From contig JAYFRE010000048.1 of assembly GCA_034926235.1 (NCBI GenBank), positions 1 through 16,291 of the forward strand: DNA of 16,291 nt. Direction: 5' to 3'. The stretch comes from JAYFRE01 sp034926235 (lineage in GTDB: Bacteria > Pseudomonadota > Alphaproteobacteria > Rhodospirillales > Magnetospirillaceae). Positions 1 through 6,689 of the stretch are shown piece after piece. The translations under genes were made by a program, and so were the position numbers. The notes beneath the pieces were generated by a model. The model was not told the origin of the DNA, ran no database searches, and saw nothing but the letters and a program-made list of their open reading frames with translations. The number at the start of each line of letters is the position of its first letter. The first letter of the stretch is position 1.

Positions 1-582
1 GTCTATTACCACAAGGCCAAGATCAAGGTCTTCACGACCGAGGCGGATGCGATTCACGCCATCAAGGAAGGCCACATCCAGGCCGGCGACATCATGGTCT
101 ATATCGGCGGCGGGCCGTCGGGTACGGGCATGGAGGAAACCCTCCAAGTGACCATCGCGCTCAAGCATCTTTCCTATGGCAAGCATGTCGCCTTGATTAC
201 CGATGCGCGTTTTTCCGGGGTATCGACCGGCGCGTGCGTTGGGCATGTCGGACCTGAGGCTCTCGCCGGCGGCCCGGTCGGCAAGCTGCGGGACGGCGAT
301 GTCGTCGAAATGGTGATCGATTGCCGTAAGCTCACGGGATCGCTGAATTTCCTGGGTTCCGAGGAGAAACCCGTCACAGCGGAGGAGGGTGCGGCCATTC
401 TTGCGGCGCGGCAGCCTCACCCGACACTTGCCCCGCGGGCAGAATTGCCAGACGACACCCGGCTTTGGGCGGCGTTGCAGGCAGTCAGCGGCGGCACATG
501 GCGCGGCTGCGTCTATGACGTCGATCGCATCATCGAGGTTCTCGACGCTGGCCGGCAGGTGTTGGCGCAACGCGGCCGGTGA
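1..582 (+). CDS. yjhG: YjhG/YagF-type dehydratase (D-xylonate dehydratase), C-terminal part
   Basis: Only the last 193 codons are present; the reading frame is open from base 1, so the gene starts outside the window. The protein belongs to the IlvD/EDD dehydratase family, which removes water from sugar acids or dihydroxy acids using an Fe-S cluster; the cluster ligands lie upstream and cannot be seen. Visible here are GGGPSGTGMEET (fragment residues 36-47), the family's conserved TDARFSGVSTG segment (about 67-77, whose Ser is the presumed catalytic base) and a tail containing LPDDTRLWA and AVSGGTW. That tail is what I recall of E. coli YagF and YjhG rather than of IlvD or Edd, so a D-xylonate or similar aldonate substrate is likely. 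A GntP permease follows, as in E. coli yjhG-yjhF. The family assignment is firm; the exact substrate is inferred. Confidence 0.88.
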   Translation, partial: VYYHKAKIKVFTTEADAIHAIKEGHIQAGDIMVYIGGGPSGTGMEETLQVTIALKHLSYGKHVALITDARFSGVSTGACVGHVGPEALAGGPVGKLRDGDVVEMVIDCRKLTGSLNFLGSEEKPVTAEEGAAILAARQPHPTLAPRAELPDDTRLWAALQAVSGGTWRGCVYDVDRIIEVLDAGRQVLAQRGR

Positions 583-592
583 CGGGAAGGGG

Positions 593-638
593 GGGGAGAG
601 GATCGCCGCCGCCCGACGGTCGGTCTTCTCCCCTTTTT
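593..638 (+). terminator. Rho-independent terminator after the dehydratase gene
   Basis: GGGGAGA (593-599) pairs with TCTCCCC (627-633) around a GC-rich 27-base loop that can fold further, followed by TTTTT (634-638). It starts 11 bases after the stop codon. It suggests that the permease downstream is transcribed at least partly from its own promoter. Confidence 0.7.
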
Positions 639-732
639 AGATAAGAAGACTGCGTTTCGGGACGTAGCGCTTTCTAAATGAGAAAATGAAAACGTTAACC
701 TAGCAACTATTGTTGTATGGGGCGGGGTGTTT

Positions 733-760
733 TTGCCTTTTTGGTAGAGAGCGCCATAAT
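733..760 (+). promoter_or_regulatory. Candidate sigma-70 promoter for the GntP permease
   Basis: TTGCCT (733-738) and CATAAT (755-760) are separated by 16 bases, in an AT-rich stretch after the terminator. A start near 767 would give a leader of about 20 bases, followed by the Shine-Dalgarno AGGGGA (775-780). The rest of 639-787 shows no gene. A loose TGAAAACGTT motif at 687-696 resembles half of a LacI-family operator but is not a good palindrome. Confidence 0.4.
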
Positions 761-787
761 AAATATAGTAATTAAGGGGAAACGATT

Positions 788-2134
788 ATGCCTATAGTTG
801 TTGCATCTTTTAGTATACTTGCACTTCTTCTTCTGATAATGCGGTGCAAGGTCAACTCATTCGTATCTCTCGTGCTTGTTTCATTTGCGGCCGCCCTGGC
901 CTTGGGCGTGCCAAGCGATAAAATCGTCAGATCGATCGAAAACGGCATTGGCGGAACGCTCGGCCATATCGCGCTGATTTTCGGCCTGGGCGTGATGCTT
1001 GGCCGCCTAATCGCCGATTCGGGAGGGGCACAGCGCATCGCCGTGACGATGATCGAGAAATTCGGCGAGAAAAACGTGCAATGGGCGGTCGTCGCCTCGT
1101 CTTTTATCATTGGCATCGCCTTGTTTTTCGAGGTTGGCGTCGTTCTGCTCATTCCCATCGTCCTGCCGATGGCGCGGCAGATGAAAATCCCGGTGATGAT
1201 GCTGGGTGTGCCGATGGTCGCCGCATTGATCACGGCACATGGTTTTCTGCCGCCGCATCCGGGTCCGACCGTGGTTGCGGGCGAATTCCACGCCGATATC
1301 GGCAGGGTTCTTCTTTACGGCATCATTATCGCCTTTCCCGCCGTCTTGCTGGCTGGGCCAGCTTTCACGGTCGTCTCCAGACGGATCGTTCCGTCCGCCT
1401 TCCAGAAAATGACGATCAATGATTCGGAAAGCGGCGCGTTGATGGAACTGAAGGACACGCCGGCGTTCGGCATCAGCGTGCTGACGGCGATGCTGCCGGT
1501 GATCCTGATGTCGGTGGCGGCGATCATCGCCATCATCCAATCTTCCTACGGCTTGCAGGACAACCTGGCCTTCCACGTCATCCGGTTCGTCGGCAACGCC
1601 TCTACCGCGATGCTGATTTCCTTGCTGTTCGCCGTTTATACGATGGGCCTCCTGCGGGGACGTTCGATTGACGCGGTCATGGCGTCCTGCGCCAAATCGG
1701 TGAAGGACATCGCGATGATGCTGCTGATCATCGGCGGCGGCGGCGCGCTGAAACAGGTTTTCATCGATGGCGGGGTGGGGGCCTATCTGGCCCAGGTTTT
1801 CAATGCCAGTTCCGCTTCGCCGTTGCTGTTCGCCTGGACGGTCGCGGCCATTCTGCGCGTGGCGCTGGGATCGGCAACGGTTGCCGCGATTTCCACGGTC
1901 GGTTTGGTGCTGCCGGCGATCGCCAACCAGCAGGTTGATCTGGCGCTGATTACGTTGGCCACGGGCGCGGGAAGCGCCGGGTTCTCCCATGTCAACGACG
2001 CCGGCTTCTGGATGGTCAAGGAATCGTTCGGACTGACCATGAAGGAAACCTTCGGCACCTGGTCGCTTCTGTGCGCGATCATATCCATCGTCGGTCTCAT
2101 CGGAGTCCTGACCCTGAACGCGCTGATTTCTTAA
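788..2134 (+). CDS. GntP-family gluconate/sugar-acid permease (YjhF-like)
   Basis: A 448-residue inner-membrane proton symporter of the GntP family, which imports gluconate and related sugar acids. Family signatures are GLGVMLGRLIADSGGAQRIA (66-85), FEVG (114-117), PPHPGP (155-160) and GAGSAGFSHVNDAGFW (393-408). Hydrophobic segments run through the whole length, which matches the usual 440-450 residues. The ATG at 788 is supported by AGGGGA seven bases upstream. It follows a YjhG-type dehydratase, so it most likely feeds that enzyme with its sugar acid; E. coli yjhG-yjhF has the same order. The first 33 or so codons are AT-rich (several ATA and CTT codons), unlike the GC-rich remainder. Family is clear; the substrate is inferred from context. 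Confidence 0.9.
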   Translation: MPIVVASFSILALLLLIMRCKVNSFVSLVLVSFAAALALGVPSDKIVRSIENGIGGTLGHIALIFGLGVMLGRLIADSGGAQRIAVTMIEKFGEKNVQWAVVASSFIIGIALFFEVGVVLLIPIVLPMARQMKIPVMMLGVPMVAALITAHGFLPPHPGPTVVAGEFHADIGRVLLYGIIIAFPAVLLAGPAFTVVSRRIVPSAFQKMTINDSESGALMELKDTPAFGISVLTAMLPVILMSVAAIIAIIQSSYGLQDNLAFHVIRFVGNASTAMLISLLFAVYTMGLLRGRSIDAVMASCAKSVKDIAMMLLIIGGGGALKQVFIDGGVGAYLAQVFNASSASPLLFAWTVAAILRVALGSATVAAISTVGLVLPAIANQQVDLALITLATGAGSAGFSHVNDAGFWMVKESFGLTMKETFGTWSLLCAIISIVGLIGVLTLNALIS

Positions 2135-2163
2135 GAGAGCCGGGTTCCGGTCCGGCAAGAATT

Positions 2164-2198
2164 AAAAGCGCCGCAGTCGGTTTCTGCGGCGCTTTTTT
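2164..2198. terminator. Bidirectional rho-independent terminator
   Basis: GCGCCGCAG (2168-2176) pairs perfectly with CTGCGGCGC (2184-2192) around a 7-base loop. AAAA precedes the stem and TTTTTT follows it, so it can stop transcription of both the permease (plus) and the convergent coiled-coil gene (minus). The minus-strand stop codon (2197-2199) overlaps the T-tract. Confidence 0.85.
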
Positions 2199-2751
2199 AT
2201 GCGTGCGTGGCCGGCTCGGCGACGGGAGCCGGTTCGGCCACGGCGGCGGATGCTGTGTTGTCGGCGGTGGATTCGGTCATTAGTTCCATGGGGTCCGGCG
2301 CGAGGGCCGCATCCTCGGGCGGGGGCGGCGGTAGACGCTTGTCCAAATCCCGGCGCAACAGCTTCAACCGCTGTTCCACGGTGAAGATATCTTTTTTGAG
2401 GCTGCCGGCGAGAGTGGAGACATTCGTGCGGTCGATTCGTTGCGCCGTTTCGATCGCTTCCACCCGGCTGCCGACCTTGGTGGCGATATCGTTCAAGCTC
2501 ACCTGAATCTCACGCATGATGGCGTCGCGGTTGCGCTCGGCCTCCTCGGCCAGTTCGCGCTTAAGCCGTCGGGAGGTCTTTTCCGATTCTTTCTCGATAG
2601 TCTGCAACCCATTGGCCAGATCCTGCTGCAATTCGACCTTGATCTGGTAGGCGTTCTTGGTCAACGCGCCCAGATAGACGATCAGCACGCCGCAACCGAC
2701 TAGAAGAATGCCGATAACCAGGCTGAGCAGGACGATTGTCCAGGAATCCAT
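2197..2751 (-). CDS. Membrane-anchored coiled-coil protein, function unknown
   Basis: I do not recognise this 184-residue protein. It has one N-terminal membrane segment (about residues 5-28). A long charged helical region with coiled-coil character follows (about 32-138, rich in E, K, R, Q and L). Then comes a run of five prolines (141-145) and an Ala/Pro/Glu-rich, low-complexity tail (146-184). The layout suggests a cytoplasmic or periplasmic rod tethered to the inner membrane. I chose the ATG at 2751 over an in-frame ATG 15 codons upstream because GGGGGAAA lies just ahead of it and the membrane segment then starts at once. It lies 115 bases downstream of nhaA on the same strand. A TTGACA on the minus strand at 2826-2831 could mark its own promoter, but no good -10 follows. 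Confidence 0.75.
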   Translation of the reverse strand: MDSWTIVLLSLVIGILLVGCGVLIVYLGALTKNAYQIKVELQQDLANGLQTIEKESEKTSRRLKRELAEEAERNRDAIMREIQVSLNDIATKVGSRVEAIETAQRIDRTNVSTLAGSLKKDIFTVEQRLKLLRRDLDKRLPPPPPEDAALAPDPMELMTESTADNTASAAVAEPAPVAEPATHA

Positions 2752-2866
2752 GAATGTTTCCCCCGATCCACTGGACAGCAAGCACCTCTTTTGCAAGAGC
2801 GCGCGTTCCAGCCCTCGCTACTCTCTGTCAAAGGAAATGCCGGCGCAAACGGATTTTGACGGGCGA

Positions 2867-4066
2867 TCACGGAGATGACGGCGACCGGGCGGCAGGCGTC
2901 GCACGCCTTAAAAGAAGTCCGCCCGCGCAGCCCGACAATAACGATCCGGCCAGGATGCCGATCTTGACCTTGTCTTGTAAGGCGGGGTCGCCGAAGGCAA
3001 GCAGGCCGATGAACAGACTCATGGTGAAGCCGATGCCGCACAGCAAGGCGGTGCCAAAGGTCTGGAGCCAGTTTGCGCCCGCGGGCAGATCGGCTAAACC
3101 GGTGCGGACCATCAGGAAAACGGCCCCGAATACCCCCAGCGCCTTGCCGAGGAATAATCCGATGGCGACTCCGGAACTGAGCGGTTCGGTAAAACTGTCC
3201 AGCCCTATTCCGGCCAGACAGACGCCTGCATTGGCGAACCCGAACAAAGGCACGATCAGGAAGGAGACCGGCAAATGCAGGCCGCGTTCCAGCCGATGCA
3301 GCGGCGAGGAAGAGGCCGTCTTTTTACCGGCCGAAAGCGGGATGGCCAACGCCAGGATGACGCCGGCGATGGTCGCGTGAATGCCCGAACGCAGCAGCAG
3401 CACCCAAAGAACCAAGCCGAGCAGGAGATAAGGGGACAACCGCCCGACGTTCCGGCGGTTGAGATCGGCCAGCAGCAGAATCACGGCGCCCGCGCCGGCA
3501 AGATCGAGCCAGGACAAGCCGCCGGTATAGAAAAGCGCGATGATCAGGACCGCGCCGAGATCGTCGATGATGGCGAGGGCGGCCAGAAACAGTTTCAGCG
3601 AAGCGGGAACGCGCGGTCCCAGCAGCGATATGACGCCAAGCGCGAAGGCGATGTCGGTCGCCGTCGGGATCGCCCATCCCCGTAAGGCGGAGGGGTCATG
3701 CCGGTTCAGGACGATATAGATCAGCGCGGGGACCAGCATGCCGCCCGCAGCGGCGATGCCGGGCAGCAGACGACGCGGCCAGGTGGATAACTGGCCTTCC
3801 ATCATTTCGCGTTTGATTTCCAGCCCGACCATCAGGAAGAACAGCGCCATCAGCGCGTCATTGATCCAGTGCAGCAGACTCAAAGGACCGATGGGGGCGG
3901 CCAAGGCGGCGCTGTAGAACGGGGCCAGGGATGAATTGGCGGTCAGGATGGCCAGGAAAGCCGCTCCCATCAGCACGAGACCGCTGGCCGACCCGCTGCC
4001 GGCGCAACCGCGCAGTGTGGACAAAATACGGCTTTTGCGGGACGCAGCGGGATTTTCTGGGGGCAT
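2867..4066 (-). CDS. nhaA: Na+/H+ antiporter NhaA
   Basis: A 399-residue inner-membrane antiporter that exchanges intracellular Na+ (or Li+) for external protons and supports salt and alkaline-pH tolerance. The match to E. coli NhaA (388 residues) is collinear: LHWINDALMALFF (65-77), GLEIKREMMEGQL (81-93), GWAIPTATDIAFALG (130-144), LAIIDDLGAV (164-173), SGIHATIAGV, FGFANAGV and GIGFTMSLFI. The ion-binding and transport aspartates correspond to D138 (the ATD motif) and D168-D169 (the DD pair). The frame is open to an ATG at 4144, but the ATG at 4066 gives the family's normal length and lies about 80 bases downstream of a perfect minus-strand TATAAT. Its Shine-Dalgarno is weak, so the start is less sure than the identity. 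It is divergent from potF. Confidence 0.95.
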   Translation of the reverse strand: MPPENPAASRKSRILSTLRGCAGSGSASGLVLMGAAFLAILTANSSLAPFYSAALAAPIGPLSLLHWINDALMALFFLMVGLEIKREMMEGQLSTWPRRLLPGIAAAGGMLVPALIYIVLNRHDPSALRGWAIPTATDIAFALGVISLLGPRVPASLKLFLAALAIIDDLGAVLIIALFYTGGLSWLDLAGAGAVILLLADLNRRNVGRLSPYLLLGLVLWVLLLRSGIHATIAGVILALAIPLSAGKKTASSSPLHRLERGLHLPVSFLIVPLFGFANAGVCLAGIGLDSFTEPLSSGVAIGLFLGKALGVFGAVFLMVRTGLADLPAGANWLQTFGTALLCGIGFTMSLFIGLLAFGDPALQDKVKIGILAGSLLSGCAGGLLLRRATPAARSPSSP

Positions 4067-4152
4067 ATTCCGGGATCGTGTCGCTTTTGGGCGCTGCCTG
4101 CACCTGGGGGCGGGATGACGGGTGACGCGGCTGATCCGCCGCACGTGTCGGC

Positions 4153-4181
4153 ATTATAGAAAAAGCGCGCGGCAGCGCCAC
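4153..4181 (-). promoter_or_regulatory. Candidate nhaA promoter
   Basis: On the minus strand a perfect TATAAT -10 occupies 4153-4158. The -35 region 17 bases upstream (4176-4181, GTGGCG) is poor. The expected start near 4147 leaves a leader of about 80 bases, including a small GCGGC/GCCGC hairpin (4127-4142), before the ATG at 4066. Confidence 0.4.
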
Positions 4182-4253
4182 CCGAACCGGCTTCAGGCTG
4201 GGTGCTTTTCGGCGTTGCGCGCCGCCGGCGGCTCTTTTGTCACCGTTCGCGGA

Positions 4254-4282
4254 TTGACAGGGGGGGAGGGAATCGGCATATG
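4254..4282 (+). promoter_or_regulatory. potF sigma-70 promoter with a poly-G spacer
   Basis: A perfect TTGACA (4254-4259) is separated by exactly 17 bases from CATATG (4277-4282). The spacer begins with seven G (4260-4266), then A, then GGG. Transcription would start near 4289, about 80 bases before potF. The inverted repeat TATGGG-TC-CCCATA (4279-4292) covers the -10 and start point and could be an operator. A run of nine G follows (4294-4302). Confidence 0.6.
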
Positions 4283-4370
4283 GGTCCCCATACGGGGGGG
4301 GGTGCGGAGGTTGGGTTCCGGGCCGGACCCGCGAGCTTTATGCTTAACGCGACTCGTTGGAGGGCATGGT

Positions 4371-5474
4371 ATGCGCGTTTCCCTCGCCAGGATTTTGGCC
4401 GCCTTTTCTGTCTCACTGGCTTTTTCTGCCCCGGCTCAGGCCGAGGAAGAAAAAGTCCTGAACATCTATAACTGGTCGGATTATGTCGCCGAGGACACGA
4501 TCGAGAAATTCACCGCCGAAACCGGCATCAAGGTGAATTACGACGTCTATGATTCGGATGAGGTTCTGTCCGCCAAGCTTCAGGCGGGTCGTTCCGGCTA
4601 TGACGTCGTCTTTCCGTCCAACGCGTTCCTGGCCCAGCAGGTCAAGATGGGCGTCTACCAGAAACTGGACCGTTCCAAGCTCAAGAATTACGGCAATCTC
4701 GATCCCAAGGTGCTGAAGACTTTGGCCGAGGCCGCCGATCCGGGCAATGCGCACGCCATTCCCTACATGATCGCGGCCACCGGTATCGGCTACAATATCG
4801 ACAAGGTGAAGGCCGTGTTCCCGGACGCGCCGCTGGATAGCTGGGCGCTTTTGTTCAAGCCCGAGGTGGTGGCCAAGCTGAAAAGCTGCGGCGTCAGTCT
4901 GCTGGACACGCCGACGGAAGTGTTCCCGGCCGCCTTGTCCTATCTGGGGAAGAACGGCGCGAGCCAGTCTTCGGAGGATATGAAGGAAGCGGCCAAGGTG
5001 GTCTCTGCTGTGCGTCCCTCGATCCGTTATTTCCATTCTTCTAAATATATCAATGATCTGGCCAATGGTGATGTCTGCGTTTCCCATGGGCATGTCGGCG
5101 ATCTGGTTCAGGCGCGCGATCGCGCCAACGAGGCCGATCGCGGCGTTCGGATCAACGTCATCATTCCTAAGGAAGGGGCCGAGCTGAACATCGATTCGGC
5201 GGCCATTCCGGCCGATGCGCCGCATCCCGGCAACGCTCATCTCTTCCTCGATTTCCTGATGCGCCCCGATATCATCGCCGACATCACCAACGTGACCGGT
5301 TACGCCAACGCCATTCCCGCCGCGATGGCTTTCACCGATCCGGAAATCGCCGAGGATGTGGCGATCTATCCGCCCGAGGAAGTTCGGGCCAAGGAATTCC
5401 TTCTGCCGCCGGCGACCCAGGCGTTCGAGCGCGAACGCACCAGAACCTGGACCCGAGTCAAGACGGGCAAATAG
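4371..5474 (+). CDS. potF: Polyamine ABC transporter, periplasmic binding protein PotF
   Basis: A 367-residue periplasmic binding protein that captures putrescine or another polyamine for the PotGHI importer. Residues 1-24 form a signal peptide ending AQA. The mature part aligns without large gaps to E. coli PotF: NIYNWSDY (31-38), DSDEVL (61-66), GIGYNIDKVKAVF (138-150), LKSCGVSLLDTPTEVF (170-185), YFHSSKYINDLANGD (220-234) and the C-terminal RTWTRVKTGK. Conserved pocket residues include W35, D37, Y38, E183, D244, D275 and Y311. Two aromatic box residues are changed: E. coli W244 is H241 here and F276 is N273. The start at 4371 is set by GGAGGG (4359-4364) six bases upstream and by the signal peptide, although the frame is open further upstream. 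It is the first gene of potFGHI. Confidence 0.95.
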   Translation: MRVSLARILAAFSVSLAFSAPAQAEEEKVLNIYNWSDYVAEDTIEKFTAETGIKVNYDVYDSDEVLSAKLQAGRSGYDVVFPSNAFLAQQVKMGVYQKLDRSKLKNYGNLDPKVLKTLAEAADPGNAHAIPYMIAATGIGYNIDKVKAVFPDAPLDSWALLFKPEVVAKLKSCGVSLLDTPTEVFPAALSYLGKNGASQSSEDMKEAAKVVSAVRPSIRYFHSSKYINDLANGDVCVSHGHVGDLVQARDRANEADRGVRINVIIPKEGAELNIDSAAIPADAPHPGNAHLFLDFLMRPDIIADITNVTGYANAIPAAMAFTDPEIAEDVAIYPPEEVRAKEFLLPPATQAFERERTRTWTRVKTGK

Positions 5475-5543
5475 GCCGGTGAGGGCGCTTTTCCTGGCCG
5501 GGGCCGCCATCGGCGGCGTCCTGGCCGGCGGGGGTATGCAACT

Positions 5544-6689
5544 ATGACTTTGCTTCCTTCCGGGCAGCCGAATTTCGCCCCCTGGAACGACCCCGATGCG
5601 GAACCTTTGATCCGCATCGTGGGCGTGTCCAAGAATTTCGGCGATTTTCCCGCGGTGAATCGGGTCGATCTCGACATCTATCCTGGCGAATTCTTTTCGC
5701 TGCTGGGCGCTTCGGGCTGCGGCAAGACGACGCTTTTGCGCATGCTGGGTGGCTTCGAGTCCCCGAGCGAAGGAAAAATCCTGATCGACGGCGTCGATAT
5801 GTCCGGCATTCCGCCTTATGAGCGGCCGGTCAATATGATGTTCCAATCCTATGCTTTGTTTCCGCATATGACGGTCGGGCAGAACGTCGCCTTCGGGCTG
5901 AAGCAAGACGGGCTGTCCAAGATTCATATCCGTGAAAAAGTGGGGGCGGTGCTCGATCTGGTGCAGATGAGCCGCTTTGCCGAACGCAAGCCGCATCAAT
6001 TGTCCGGCGGCCAGCGCCAGCGTGTGGCCCTGGCCCGTTGCCTGGCCAAAGAGCCGAAGGTGCTGCTGCTGGACGAGCCGCTGGCGGCCCTGGACAAGAA
6101 GTTGCGCGAACAGACCCAGCTCGAACTGGTCAATATCCAGGAAAGGGTCGGGATCACCTTCGTCATGGTCACCCAAGACCAGGAAGAGGCGATGACCATG
6201 TCGTCGCGCATCGGGGTGATGGAAACGGGCTATCTCGAACAGATCGGCACGCCGGTCGAGATCTCTGAATATCCGGCCACGCGCTTCGTCGCCGATTTCA
6301 TCGGCACGGCCAACATGTTCGAAGGTGTGGTGGTCGCGGATGAAAAGACTCATATCGTGGTGGCCTGCCCCGAATTGGACCGCGATCTGATCGTCAGTTA
6401 TGGCGGCAAGGTGCCGGTGGATGCGCCGGTGACCATCATGGTGCGGCCCGAAAAAATGATGGTGCACCGCGAGGAGCCGGGCAGCGGCGAGACCAACTGG
6501 GCCAAGGGCGTGGTTGCCGACATCGTTTATCTGGGCGACGTGTCGATCTATCACGTCGAACTGGCGTCGGGGCGCAAGGTCCAGGTCTCACAGATCAATC
6601 TGCGCCACACCAGCGAACAGCGTCTGACCTGGGACGACGAGGTTTACATATCCTGGCATCCCGGCAACTCCCTGGTGCTGATGCAATGA
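5544..6689 (+). CDS. potG: Polyamine ABC transporter, ATP-binding protein PotG
   Basis: A 381-residue ATPase that powers polyamine uptake from the cytoplasmic face of the membrane. It shows Walker A GASGCGKT (55-62), the Q-loop Q101 (MMFQSYALFPHMTV), signature LSGGQRQR (153-160), Walker B LLLDEP (174-179) and D-loop AALD (181-184). A C-terminal TOBE-like regulatory domain covers about 285-381 (VRPEKMM, YLGDVSIYHVEL). It closely resembles E. coli PotG (377 residues). The H-loop is unusual: VTQDQEEAMTM (209-219) has Gln211 (codon CAA, 6174-6176) where the family has the switch histidine of VTHDQEEA. The ATG at 5544 sits 69 bases after potF. The potG stop overlaps the potH start (ATGA), which implies translational coupling. 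Confidence 0.95.
   Translation: MTLLPSGQPNFAPWNDPDAEPLIRIVGVSKNFGDFPAVNRVDLDIYPGEFFSLLGASGCGKTTLLRMLGGFESPSEGKILIDGVDMSGIPPYERPVNMMFQSYALFPHMTVGQNVAFGLKQDGLSKIHIREKVGAVLDLVQMSRFAERKPHQLSGGQRQRVALARCLAKEPKVLLLDEPLAALDKKLREQTQLELVNIQERVGITFVMVTQDQEEAMTMSSRIGVMETGYLEQIGTPVEISEYPATRFVADFIGTANMFEGVVVADEKTHIVVACPELDRDLIVSYGGKVPVDAPVTIMVRPEKMMVHREEPGSGETNWAKGVVADIVYLGDVSIYHVELASGRKVQVSQINLRHTSEQRLTWDDEVYISWHPGNSLVLMQ

Noticed and set aside
687..700. LacI-family operator in the permease upstream region
   Set aside because: TGAAAACGTT gives one good half but the other half (AACC) breaks the symmetry at three of the four flanking positions.
1007..2158. 383-residue minus-strand open frame
   Set aside because: It is antisense to the GntP permease, with Arg/Gln/His/Asp-rich composition, and runs through the bidirectional terminator side of the gene. 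No family motif is visible.
2803..2831. Separate promoter for the coiled-coil gene downstream of nhaA
   Set aside because: The minus-strand TTGACA (2826-2831) is perfect, but the bases at the right spacing (GAACGC) are not a -10, so co-transcription with nhaA remains as likely.
2754..3380. 208-residue plus-strand open frame
   Set aside because: It overlaps nhaA in antisense; NhaA has clear family motifs throughout and this frame has none.
4413..6554. 713-residue minus-strand open frame
   Set aside because: It is antisense to potF and potG, whose products match known proteins end to end. Its translation is His/Arg/Gly/Gln-rich low-complexity sequence, typical of the complement of GC-rich genes.
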